Shown here one piece after another: positions 1-6,232 of a stretch of DNA of 8,321 bases (within the stretch, counting starts at the first letter, position 1; the number at the start of each line of letters is the position of its first letter). The notes under the pieces were generated by a model. The model had not been told where the DNA came from and made no database searches. It saw only the letters and a program-made list of their open reading frames with translations. The stretch is from an uncultured Eubacteriales bacterium (GTDB taxonomy: Bacteria > Bacillota > Clostridia > Christensenellales > CAG-138), in the NCBI GenBank assembly GCA_902768995.1, contig CACXNN010000051.1:1-8321 (forward strand), given 5' to 3'. The translations under genes were made by a program, and so were the position numbers.

Positions 1-1
1 C

Positions 2-124
2 GCTCGGACCATGGAGCTGATCCAGGAGCTGACCCGACAGGTCCGGTTCTACGAGCTCTCCTGCAATATGGACTTGGAGGCGGCCCAGGTGGCCTTCCAG
101 GCCATGGCCCCGTCGGAGGGCTGA
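2..124 (+). CDS. C-terminal fragment of an unidentified protein
   Basis: An open frame enters from the left edge and stops at TGA 122-124, giving the last 40 residues of a protein. The tail is charged and probably helical (it contains MELIQELTRQVRFYEL and ends in MAPSEG). I do not recognise a family from so short a piece. Its stop lies 10 bp before the next ATG and overlaps the SD of that gene, so it very probably belongs to the same operon as the peptidase and ABC exporter. Peptide-maturation proteins such as PqqD-like chaperones or nucleotidyltransferases would fit the neighbourhood, but nothing visible here proves that. Confidence 0.6.
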   Translation, partial: ARTMELIQELTRQVRFYELSCNMDLEAAQVAFQAMAPSEG

Positions 125-134
125 GGAAGGCGCC

Positions 135-599
135 ATGGAAACGGGACTCAGCTACGAGGAATACCTGGATAAGTATCAGCGGTTGGTGCGGACCAACGTA
201 GGGGTCAGCATGCTGCCCCTGCTGCGCCAGGGACGGGACCTGTTCGTGGTGGAGAAGCGGGGCCCCGGTCGGCTGAAGGCGGGGGACGTGGTCCTGTACC
301 GGCGGCCGCCGGACAAGTACGTGCTGCACCGGATCGTGGAGGTCCGGGAGAAGGATTACGTGATCCTGGGGGACAACTGCGTCAACCGGGAATACGGCAT
401 CACCGACGACGACATCCTGGGCATCATGACCGGCTTCGTTCGGGATGGGAAGCAGCACACCGTCACGGAGCGGGGCTATCGGCTCTACAGCTTCCTGCAG
501 CTCCATGGCGGTCCGGTGCGGGTCTTCTTCAAGAAGGTCGGATGGCGCGTCAAGGCCGGGATCAAAAAAGCTTTGGGCATAGGGAGAACGAAGGTATAG
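135..599 (+). CDS. S26-like (signal peptidase fold) serine peptidase with Ser/His active site
   Basis: This is a 154-residue protein with the signal-peptidase-fold signature. GVSMLP at 23-28 carries the probable nucleophile Ser25, KAGDVVLY lies at 48-55, LHRIV at 64-68 and GDN at 79-81. The position of the general-base Lys in ordinary bacterial signal peptidase I is His65 here, as in the SipW/ER-type branch, so a Ser-His mechanism is inferred. No N-terminal membrane segment is visible, unlike typical leader peptidases. The C-terminal 40 residues are basic and amphipathic (FFKKVGWRVKAGIKKAL) and may bind the membrane. The start is set by AGGAAGG at 124-130, and an ABC exporter begins 2 nt after the stop. 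The pairing suggests leader removal from an exported peptide. A non-catalytic or S24-like role cannot be excluded. Confidence 0.78.
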   Translation: METGLSYEEYLDKYQRLVRTNVGVSMLPLLRQGRDLFVVEKRGPGRLKAGDVVLYRRPPDKYVLHRIVEVREKDYVILGDNCVNREYGITDDDILGIMTGFVRDGKQHTVTERGYRLYSFLQLHGGPVRVFFKKVGWRVKAGIKKALGIGRTKV

Positions 600-601
600 T
601 C

Positions 602-2269
602 ATGGAACGTAAATCAGCCGCGATCAGTCCCCTCCGCTGGGTCTGGCGCATCAGCGCCGGCACCCGGTGGGAGGTGTTGTTGCTGTTGATACTGAACGTG
701 ATCAGCGGCGGCAGCGGCGTGGCGCTGGCCTGGACCCTTCGGAACATGATCGACAAAGCCGTGGCCCGGGACGGGGCCGGGTTCCTTCGCCAGGGCGGGC
801 TGTTCCTGGGCGTGATCCTGCTGCAGCTGCTGGTGGGGGCCCTGATCCGCCGGACCCACGAGCACGCCTCCGCCACGTTGGAGAACCGGCTCAAGAAGCG
901 GCTGTTCGAGACGCTGCTGTATAAGGATTATGCGTCGGTGACGCGGCTCCACTCGGGGGAGTGGATGAACCGGCTGGTGTCCGACACCACCGTGACGGCC
1001 AACGCCATCGTGTCCATCGTGCCCCAGATGAGCGGCATGCTGGTCATGCTGGTGAGCGCCGTAGGCGCGGTGCTGGTCATGCTGAAAGCAGCTATGTGGG
1101 CCATCGTCCCCGCGGGCGTGATCATCTCCCTCATGGGGTATCTGTTCCGCAAGAAGCTGAAGGCCATGCACAAGGACATCCGCCAGGCGGACGGGAAGGT
1201 CCGGGTGCTGATCTCGGAGCGGTTGAGCGAGCTCATGATCGTGCGTTCCTTCCGCCGGGAGCAGACCGCCGTCCGGCAGGCGGAGGCGGCTATGGCGGAG
1301 CACCGGGCGGCCCGGATGCGGCGGAACCGGTTTTCCAACCTGGCGAACTTCGCCTATGGGCTCATGATGCGGAGCCTCTACGCCGGGGCGGCCATTTACT
1401 GCGGCTACGGCATCCTGAAGGGCACCGTGAGCTACGGCACCTTCGCCGCCGTGCTGCAGCTGGTGGGGCAGATACAGACGCCCTTTGCCAACCTCTCCAC
1501 CTTCCTGCCCCAGTATTACGCCATGGTGGCCAGCGTGGAGCGGCTCATGGAGGCGGAATCGTTCCCGGACGACTGCCCGGAGGGGCAGCTCGACCAGGAG
1601 GAGATTGACCGGCTCTATCATGGCTCGTTCCGGGGGCTGCGGTTTGAAAACGTGTCCTTCGCCTATCCCGACCGGGAGGAGCGCGTCAGCGTCCTGAAGG
1701 ACGTGAGCGCGGAGGCGAAGAAGGGGGAGATCGTGGCCGTGGTCGGGCCCTCCGGCCAGGGCAAGAGCACGCTGCTGAAGCTCCTGCTGTGCCTGTACCC
1801 GGTGGACGGGGGCCAGCGGCTGCTGCAGACCGACGCAGGGGAGGAGCCCCTGCGGGCGGCCCACCGGGGGCTGTTTGCCTATGTGCCCCAGGGGAATCGG
1901 ATCTTCAGCGGCACCGTCCGGGAGGCGCTGACCTTCGGGGACGGGGACGTGGGGGACGAGGCCATTTGGCGGGCTCTGGACGTGGCCGCGGCGGACTTCG
2001 TGCGGGAGTTGCCCGAGGGGCTGGAAACGAGGCTGGGCGAGCGGGGCGCGGGGCTGTCCGAGGGGCAGCTGCAGCGGCTGGCCATCGCCCGGGCCCTGCT
2101 TTCGGAGCACCCGATCCTGCTTTTGGACGAGGCTACCAGCGCCCTGGACGAGGGCACGGAGGCGCGGCTCCTGGACAACCTCAAGCGCATGACCGACAGG
2201 ACCGTTCTGATCGTGACCCACCGGCCCCGGGTCCGCGAGATCAGCGATCGGGTGTGGGAAGTGGAGTAA
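602..2269 (+). CDS. ABC exporter, fused transmembrane and ATPase domains
   Basis: This 555-residue half-transporter of the ABC-B exporter type would act as a dimer in the cytoplasmic membrane. Six hydrophobic segments are visible: about 25-46, 66-82, two within 140-185 and two within 250-300. The nucleotide-binding domain follows, with Walker A GPSGQGKST at 382-390, Q-loop Gln430, signature LSEGQ at 485-489, Walker B ILLLDE at 505-510 ending in the catalytic Glu510, D-loop SALD, and switch His540. All ATPase residues are present. There is no N-terminal C39 peptidase domain; the separate peptidase just upstream may supply processing. I chose ATG 602 over the in-frame ATG 542 because GAAGG at 590-594 is correctly spaced and 542 would lie deep inside the preceding gene. 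Translation is probably coupled to the peptidase. The substrate is unknown. Confidence 0.93.
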   Translation: MERKSAAISPLRWVWRISAGTRWEVLLLLILNVISGGSGVALAWTLRNMIDKAVARDGAGFLRQGGLFLGVILLQLLVGALIRRTHEHASATLENRLKKRLFETLLYKDYASVTRLHSGEWMNRLVSDTTVTANAIVSIVPQMSGMLVMLVSAVGAVLVMLKAAMWAIVPAGVIISLMGYLFRKKLKAMHKDIRQADGKVRVLISERLSELMIVRSFRREQTAVRQAEAAMAEHRAARMRRNRFSNLANFAYGLMMRSLYAGAAIYCGYGILKGTVSYGTFAAVLQLVGQIQTPFANLSTFLPQYYAMVASVERLMEAESFPDDCPEGQLDQEEIDRLYHGSFRGLRFENVSFAYPDREERVSVLKDVSAEAKKGEIVAVVGPSGQGKSTLLKLLLCLYPVDGGQRLLQTDAGEEPLRAAHRGLFAYVPQGNRIFSGTVREALTFGDGDVGDEAIWRALDVAAADFVRELPEGLETRLGERGAGLSEGQLQRLAIARALLSEHPILLLDEATSALDEGTEARLLDNLKRMTDRTVLIVTHRPRVREISDRVWEVE

Positions 2270-2282
2270 AAATTTGTTTACT

Positions 2283-2419
2283 GCCGCTTTTTTCTCTTCC
2301 GTGAAGAGAAAAAAGCGGCGCAAAAAAGAGAAGCACATGGGGATTTCATGGGCTTCTCAACAAAACATATTTTCTTCTTAAAGTTCTTTGGGTGCACCCT
2401 TTCTTTCAAGAAAGGGTGC
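2283..2419. repeat. Double-hairpin intergenic repeat, family A, copy 1
   Basis: This structured element sits between the convergent ABC exporter and murA. Hairpin 1 (2283-2319) has a perfect 17-bp stem with arm GCCGCTTTTTTCTCTTC and a 3-nt CGT loop. Hairpin 2 (2394-2419) has perfect 12-nt arms around TC. A 74-nt linker joins them and contains TAAAGTTCTTTGGGT at 2379-2393. The same arrangement recurs at 4732-4868. Neither hairpin is followed by a good T-run on either strand, so a textbook intrinsic terminator is not evident. A bidirectional termination or mRNA 3'-end role is plausible from its position between converging genes. Confidence 0.8.
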
Positions 2420-2425
2420 GTACTT

Positions 2426-3706
2426 TTATTCTTCCTCTATCCTGGTGATGCTGGCGCCCAGGGCGTTGAACTTGTGCTCCAGGTGCTCGTAGCCCCGGTC
2501 GATGTACTCGATGCCCCGGACCTTGGTCTCGCCCATAGCGGAGAGCCCGGCCACGATCAGCGCGGCCCCGGCCCTCAGGTCGGTGGCGTGGATGTCCGCG
2601 CCCCGCAGGTTCTCCACCCCCCGGACCCGGGCGGTGCGCTTGCTGACGCTGATGGAAGCGCCCATCTTGCGGAGCTCCTTCACGTGGTTGAACCGGCTCT
2701 CGAAGATGTTCTCCACCACCACGGAGTTGCTGCTGGCGGTGGTGAGATAGGCCATCATGGGCTGCTGCAGGTCCGTGGGGAAGCCGGGGTACACGGCGGT
2801 CTTGATGTTCACGCCCCGGGGCCGGCCGTCCATCTTCACCCTCAGGTAGAACTCCCGGCCGTCGTCACCCTCCACGATCTGGGCCCCGCTTTCGAGGAGC
2901 TTCGCCGTGATGGCCTCCATATGGGTGGGGATCACGTTCTTGATGATCACGTCGCCCCGGGTGGCGGCGGCGGCGATCATATAGGTGCCGGTCTCGATCT
3001 GATCCGGGATCACGGCGTAGCTGCAGCCGTGGAGCTTCTTGCGGCCCTGGATACGGATCACGTCCGTGCCCGCGCCCTTGATGGACGCGCCCATCATGTT
3101 GAGGAAGTTGGCCACGTCCACCACGTGGGGCTCCTTGGCCACGTTCTGGAGTACCGTCTGCCCCTCAGCCTTGCAGGCAGCCAGCATCAGGTTGATGGTG
3201 GCGCCCACGGACACGAGATCGAAGAAGATCTCTGCCCCGTGGAGCTTGCTGGCCTGGGCCCGGACCACGTTCCGGCTCTCGTCGATGTACACGTTGGCGC
3301 CCAGGGCCCGAAGGCCCTTGATGTGCTGGTCGATGGGCCGGGGGCCGATGACGCAGCCGCCGGGCAGCGCCAGCTCCACCTCGCCGTAGGCGCCCAGCAT
3401 GGCGCCCAGCAGGTAGTAGGAGGCGCGCATGGCGCTGATCTCCGGGAACGTGGCGTCCACGGTGCTGATATGGGTGGGGTCCACCCGCATACAGTCGCCC
3501 CGGGTGAAGTCCACCTGGGCGCCCATGCGGGAGAGGATGTGTTTCAGGGTCTGCACGTCCTGGATGGCGGGCAGATTCTCCAGGATACAGCATTCTCCGG
3601 CCAGGATCGCCGCCGGGATGATGGCCACCGCTGCGTTCTTCGCGCCGCTGATGGTGACCGTCCCCTCCAGCCGCCGTCCGCCCTGGATGCTGTAGTATTG
3701 ATTCAT
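2426..3706 (-). CDS. murA: UDP-N-acetylglucosamine 1-carboxyvinyltransferase (MurA)
   Basis: This cytoplasmic enzyme transfers enolpyruvate from PEP to UDP-GlcNAc, the first committed step of peptidoglycan synthesis. The 426-residue length is normal. SGAKNAA at 20-26 contains the conserved Lys23-Asn24 pair. LPGGCVIGPRPIDQH at 114-128 holds Cys118, the residue that fosfomycin alkylates in sensitive enzymes. MRASYYLLGA at 93-102 and the DLRAGAALIVAGL stretch near the C-terminus are also family signatures. The sequence resembles the MurAB/MurZ-type Firmicutes enzymes. The start is fixed by GGAGG (plus-strand 3714-3718) seven nt upstream, and a strong promoter precedes it. It appears monocistronic: the gene upstream on the same strand ends 140 bp away, and repeat element A lies downstream. 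Whether the genome carries a second murA cannot be seen here. Confidence 0.97.
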   Translation of the reverse strand: MNQYYSIQGGRRLEGTVTISGAKNAAVAIIPAAILAGECCILENLPAIQDVQTLKHILSRMGAQVDFTRGDCMRVDPTHISTVDATFPEISAMRASYYLLGAMLGAYGEVELALPGGCVIGPRPIDQHIKGLRALGANVYIDESRNVVRAQASKLHGAEIFFDLVSVGATINLMLAACKAEGQTVLQNVAKEPHVVDVANFLNMMGASIKGAGTDVIRIQGRKKLHGCSYAVIPDQIETGTYMIAAAATRGDVIIKNVIPTHMEAITAKLLESGAQIVEGDDGREFYLRVKMDGRPRGVNIKTAVYPGFPTDLQQPMMAYLTTASSNSVVVENIFESRFNHVKELRKMGASISVSKRTARVRGVENLRGADIHATDLRAGAALIVAGLSAMGETKVRGIEYIDRGYEHLEHKFNALGASITRIEEE

Positions 3707-3746
3707 AGAAAAACCTCCGTGAAGTAGGAGTAAACCGCTATTCTTT

Positions 3747-3775
3747 ACTATATCGAATTATCCCGTTCCCGTCAA
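3747..3775 (-). promoter_or_regulatory. Sigma-A promoter of murA
   Basis: On the minus strand, -35 TTGACG (plus 3770-3775) and -10 TATAGT (plus 3747-3752) are separated by exactly 17 bp, each one base from consensus. Transcription should begin near 3740, giving a leader of about 35 nt that contains the GGAGG ribosome binding site of murA. Confidence 0.85.
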
Positions 3776-3785
3776 CCTTTTTCAG

Positions 3786-3830
3786 CTTTCCCCTGGAGGG
3801 GAAGGGGGACCGCCGCAGACGGTGGATGAG
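3786..3830. repeat. Short intergenic repeat, family B, copy 1
   Basis: TTCCCCT (3788-3794) pairs with AGGGGAA (3797-3803) in a short hairpin. A second small stem CCGCC/GGTGG (3810-3814 with 3821-3825) follows, ending in the conserved CGGTGGATGAG at 3820-3830. A second copy with the same hairpin and the same 11-nt end, in the same orientation, lies at 6802-6862. The element sits just past the stop of the solute-binding-like gene (minus strand) and next to the murA promoter. It resembles short interspersed repeats of gut Clostridia as I remember them, which is not verified here. Confidence 0.65.
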
Positions 3831-3845
3831 GTGCGTTCCTCCCCA

Positions 3846-4700
3846 TCACCCTACATCGTACAGCAGGTCGTAGGCTTCGTACCATTGGCGCAGGGTGCCG
3901 TCGTTGGCCCACTTCAACAGCTGGCTGTCGATGAGGGACAGCAGATCCTTCTCCTCCCGGGTGCCGATCACGTGGTAGTCCACGGTGCCCAGGGCGTAGC
4001 CGGACAGGACCATGGCTTTCTCCTGATGCGTTAGGGCCACGGTCCGGGGCATGCACGCCGCGTCCACGGACCCGGCTCGCAGCGCCACCAGCATGTCGTA
4101 GTAGGCGGCGAAGGGGACGACGACGAGCCCGTTCTCCTCGTCCTGCTGGTACTTGGTGACCACGGCGTCGCAGGCGGTGTCGTGGAGGACGGCGATCCGC
4201 TTCCCGGAGAGGTCCGCTTTGGCGGGGATGGAGTAGCCCATGAGCACGCAGGGGTCCCGGTAGAAGGGGTTCTCGGTGGCGAGGTAGGCCTTGCCGCTGA
4301 GCTTGTTCAGGCTCATGATCGTGATGTCGATGTTCCCCTCGCTCATCTGCCAGGCCACCGTGTGCCGGGTGACGGGGATCCGCTCGCAGCCGTCGGCGCT
4401 GTTGAAGATAACCTGGGACAGGGCGTCGCACAGCGCGACTTCCAGCCCTTTGCCGCTGTGGTTCAGGCCGTAGACGTCCTCGTCCACGCCCACCCGCAAT
4501 GTGCCCTTCTTCCGGAGCACGTCGATCTCCGCGTTGTTCATGTAGCTGTCCGCGGGCTGGTTCACCAAAATGGCCACGAAGATCACCAGCAGCATCCCCA
4601 GCAAAAAGAGCACAGGCCGCAGGGGGAGCTTCTCCTGCCAGTTGTCGGGCAGGAGCCGCCGCCGATGCTTCTGTACCTTTTTGTTGAATTTGGTCTCCAT
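3846..4700 (-). CDS. Membrane-anchored solute-binding protein family 3-like protein
   Basis: This 284-residue protein has a basic cytoplasmic tail (KKVQKHRRR), one membrane segment at about 31-50 (VLFLLGMLLVIFVAILV) and an extracellular domain with the layout of amino-acid-type periplasmic binding proteins: GTLRVGVDEDVYG, GLEVALCDALS, the GNIDITIM region, ENPFYRDP, DLSGKRIAVLHDTA, LRAGSVDAACM and a C-terminal ID..LLKWANDGTLRQWYEAY. It has no lipobox Cys, so it is anchored by its N-terminus. No permease or ATPase adjoins it, so transport is not established; ligand sensing or sequestration is equally possible. I place the start at 4700 because the longer in-frame ATG at 4784 would translate through the repeat hairpin at 4732-4768. 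There is no properly spaced SD before 4700 and a -10-like element lies 7 nt upstream. Confidence 0.75.
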   Translation of the reverse strand: METKFNKKVQKHRRRLLPDNWQEKLPLRPVLFLLGMLLVIFVAILVNQPADSYMNNAEIDVLRKKGTLRVGVDEDVYGLNHSGKGLEVALCDALSQVIFNSADGCERIPVTRHTVAWQMSEGNIDITIMSLNKLSGKAYLATENPFYRDPCVLMGYSIPAKADLSGKRIAVLHDTACDAVVTKYQQDEENGLVVVPFAAYYDMLVALRAGSVDAACMPRTVALTHQEKAMVLSGYALGTVDYHVIGTREEKDLLSLIDSQLLKWANDGTLRQWYEAYDLLYDVG

Positions 4701-4707
4701 CCTTTTT

Positions 4708-4716
4708 AGTATAGCA
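4708..4716 (-). promoter_or_regulatory. Extended -10 promoter element next to the start codon
   Basis: On the minus strand, TGC-TATACT (plus 4708-4716) matches an extended -10 with one deviation in the hexamer. No good -35 is visible, because the corresponding bases fall at the foot of hairpin 1 of repeat A. Only 7 nt separate the hexamer from ATG 4700, so the transcript would start at or within a base or two of the initiation codon. Confidence 0.5.
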
Positions 4717-4731
4717 GAAGGAGATATTTTT

Positions 4732-4868
4732 TGCACCTTTTTCTTTTCGGTGAAAAGAAAAAGGTGCACGAAAAAGGAAAGCACAGGAAGATAATCGGAA
4801 TAGCCGCTGAAGCCTGCTCCCTTCCTAAAGTTCTTTTGGTCAAACCTTTTCTTTCAAGAAAAGGTTTG
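4732..4868. repeat. Double-hairpin intergenic repeat, family A, copy 2
   Basis: Hairpin 1 (4732-4768) is a perfect 17-bp stem with arm TGCACCTTTTTCTTTTC and a GGT loop, the same 17-3-17 geometry as copy 1. Hairpin 2 (4841-4868) has perfect 13-nt arms, CAAACCTTTTCTT and its complement, around TC. The 72-nt linker carries TAAAGTTCTTTTGGT (4826-4840), nearly identical to copy 1. Copy 2 lies between the MBL-fold gene stop (4880) and the promoter of the solute-binding-like gene, both on the minus strand. It may therefore insulate the two genes. Confidence 0.8.
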
Positions 4869-4879
4869 GAAGCTTCCAA

Positions 4880-5515
4880 TCATTCCTTACCCGCCGGCGT
4901 CAGCACCGCCACGCCCACGGGGAAGGGGGAGGCGAGCTCCTTGAGCCGCTGGACGGGGACGGCGGGATCGAGGGCGCTGAGGAAGGGCTCCTCCGTGGCG
5001 ATGACCTCGAAGCTGTGGCCGGGGCACCGGTAATGCATGGGCACCACCAGCTTGGGCTGCAGGGCCTTCACCGCCTCCGCCGCCTGGGGGCCGGACAGGG
5101 TGTAGAAGCCGCCCACGGGGATAAGGAGCACGTCCGCGCCGCCGCAGGCTGCCACGAGGGCGGGGGTGGGCGCTTCGCCCAGGTCCCCCAGGTGCACGAT
5201 CTTCAGCCCCTCCGCCTCGAAGATATAGGCCCGGTTGGGACCCCGCTTCTTGCCTTTGACCTCGTCGTGCCAGCAGGGGGCACAGGTGATCTTCACGTCC
5301 AGGAAAGTGGTCGTCCTCGTGTTGTTCACGATCACGTAGTCCCCCTTCACCTGGGAGAAATCGCAGTGGTCGTGGTGCTCGTGGGACGCGGTGACCACCT
5401 GCGCCTTCACGACCGGATGGGGCAGGATGTCCTGGGCGTAGGGGTCGGTGACGATCCGGGTGCCGGCCGCCGTCTCCAGCAGGAAGCTGGCGTGGCCCAA
5501 ATAGGTGATCTTCAT
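4880..5515 (-). CDS. Metallo-beta-lactamase-fold hydrolase, UlaG/UPF0173-like
   Basis: This 211-residue cytoplasmic protein carries a complete set of MBL metal ligands: HEHHDH at 45-50 (the HxHxDH motif), His83 in CWHDE, Asp111 in HLGDLG and His161 in VVPMHYRC. The opening MKITYLGHASFLLE is the family's usual first strand, which is why I start at 5515. The in-frame ATG at 5527 directly abuts the AAAGGA at plus 5528-5533, too close to use it, whereas 5515 is 12 nt away, slightly long. Members of this group include L-ascorbate-6-phosphate lactonase (UlaG) and many uncharacterised hydrolases. The substrate cannot be read from sequence. The gene may be read through from the gene ending at 5617, past a weak terminator. 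Confidence 0.88.
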   Translation of the reverse strand: MKITYLGHASFLLETAAGTRIVTDPYAQDILPHPVVKAQVVTASHEHHDHCDFSQVKGDYVIVNNTRTTTFLDVKITCAPCWHDEVKGKKRGPNRAYIFEAEGLKIVHLGDLGEAPTPALVAACGGADVLLIPVGGFYTLSGPQAAEAVKALQPKLVVPMHYRCPGHSFEVIATEEPFLSALDPAVPVQRLKELASPFPVGVAVLTPAGKE

Positions 5516-5558
5516 ATCAATTCTCATTCCTTTCTGTAGTTTTGCCGGTTTTGCCTGC

Positions 5559-5584
5559 AAAATTGCCGCGCCGGTCCGCGGCAA
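5559..5584 (-). terminator. Weak intrinsic terminator or attenuator
   Basis: Read on the minus strand, TTGCCGCG and CGCGGCAA (plus 5577-5584 and 5563-5570) form an 8-bp GC-rich stem with a 6-nt loop, followed directly by TTTT (plus 5559-5562). The T-run is short, so read-through into the MBL-fold gene is possible. A further 9-bp hairpin (GTGTGAAAA/TTTTCACAC, 5600-5622) overlaps the stop codon of the upstream gene. Confidence 0.5.
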
Positions 5585-5616
5585 AGGCACAAACTACGAG
5601 TGTGAAAACTTGTTTT

Positions 5617-6156
5617 TCACACCTCTCCTTTGAGTTTATATATGGCCGCCGCCGCGCCGCCGCAGCGGTTCTCCAGCGCGATCCGTTCCACGCCCGTGAG
5701 AGCGTGGGTCATGGTCAAAACCGTCCGCTCGTCCGCCGCTCGCCAGAAGCCCCGGCGCCAGGCCAGATACGCCGCCCACAGGGCCCGGCGCACGTCCTCC
5801 GATTCCGGGCAGGGGGCGTCCCCCTTCCGGGCCAGGATGGCCATCCGGTTCTCCACATAGCTGCTGCTGGGCCGGGTGTCCAGCCCCTGGGCCCAGCGGA
5901 TGAGCCCGTCGAACCAACTATCCGACAGGAAGAACAGCAGCCAGCCGTTTTTCGCCCGGACCTCCCGGACCTGGGGGCACAGGGAAGCGTTCAGCTTGTC
6001 CGCCGCTGCCTGGGCCCCGCCTTGGACGAAGGTCCCCACCGACAGCTGCCCCTCGCTTCGGGGCACGCGGAATTCCGCCGCCTTCACGTGGGCCCCGGTG
6101 ACGGCCGTTACCCAGGCGGCCAGGGCCTCCGTCAGGGTCTTGTACAAATCTTCCAT
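5617..6156 (-). CDS. Uncharacterised 179-aa protein, weakly like arginyl-tRNA synthetase outer domains
   Basis: I do not recognise a named family with certainty. The N-terminal half (about 38-90) runs LSVGTFVQGGAQAAADKLNA, then VREVRAKNGWLLFFLSDSWF. This echoes the ArgRS N-terminal domain pattern of a GDY..N-type alanine-rich helix followed by a GFINF-type strand. Further on, YVENRMAILARK at 100-111 recalls the YVQYAHARI..ILRK helix of the DALR anticodon-binding domain. No HIGH or KMSKS motif and no catalytic core is present, so it cannot aminoacylate. The protein is soluble, with no signal peptide. ATG 6156 is chosen because longer frames run antisense into spoIIR. There is no SD. It is transcribed divergently from spoIIR across a 76-bp gap. 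The gene call is firm, the homology idea is weak. Confidence 0.7.
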   Translation of the reverse strand: MEDLYKTLTEALAAWVTAVTGAHVKAAEFRVPRSEGQLSVGTFVQGGAQAAADKLNASLCPQVREVRAKNGWLLFFLSDSWFDGLIRWAQGLDTRPSSSYVENRMAILARKGDAPCPESEDVRRALWAAYLAWRRGFWRAADERTVLTMTHALTGVERIALENRCGGAAAAIYKLKGEV

Positions 6157-6162
6157 ACATAG

Positions 6163-6191
6163 AGCGTACCCAAAAACCCCCGCCCTGTCAA
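6163..6191 (-). promoter_or_regulatory. Promoter of the 179-aa gene
   Basis: On the minus strand, a perfect -35 TTGACA (plus 6186-6191) is followed after 17 bp by TACGCT (plus 6163-6168), a poor -10 with three of six consensus bases. Only 6 nt separate this hexamer from ATG 6156, so the predicted transcript would be leaderless. Confidence 0.5.
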
Positions 6192-6197
6192 GACAAG

Positions 6198-6227
6198 GTT
6201 TGCCGCCCTTCTCCCTTGGCCATACTG
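6198..6227 (+). promoter_or_regulatory. Sigma-F-like promoter of spoIIR
   Basis: GTTTG (6198-6202) and GGCCATACTG (6218-6227) are 15 bp apart. Against the B. subtilis sigma-F consensus (GYWTA, 15-bp spacer, GGNRANAHTR) this matches 13 of 15 positions. SpoIIR is a known sigma-F target, which supports the call. The ATG follows after only 5 nt. Confidence 0.55.
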
Positions 6228-6232
6228 TCCCC

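Noticed and set aside
542..601. Upstream ATG 542 as the ABC exporter start
   Set aside because: It lies 58 nt inside the peptidase gene and would add residues unlike the family. ATG 602 has a correctly spaced GAAGG.
2283..2319. Hairpin called as a simple intrinsic terminator of the ABC operon
   Set aside because: The stem is strong but the 3' flank is GCAAAAAAGAG on the plus strand, with no T-run on either strand. It is kept as a repeat element instead.
614..2338. 574-codon open frame on the minus strand opposite the ABC exporter
   Set aside because: It is Pro/His/Gly-rich with no domain signature, exactly antisense to an intact ABC transporter. It is a by-product of high GC at third positions.
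2348..3727. 459-codon open frame on the plus strand across murA
   Set aside because: It is antisense to a full-length MurA with all active-site motifs. The translation is low-complexity (HV, GG, HH) and it has no SD.
4701..4784. N-terminal extension of the solute-binding-like protein back to ATG 4784
   Set aside because: The extension (FLFTEKKK region) is translated from the repeat hairpin. A similar FLFTEEKK string appears at copy 1 only because the DNA repeat recurs, so it is not a conserved peptide.
5876..6232. SpoIIR extended upstream to 5876
   Set aside because: The added stretch is antisense to the 179-aa gene and would bury the obvious signal peptide that begins at MKRTILFF.
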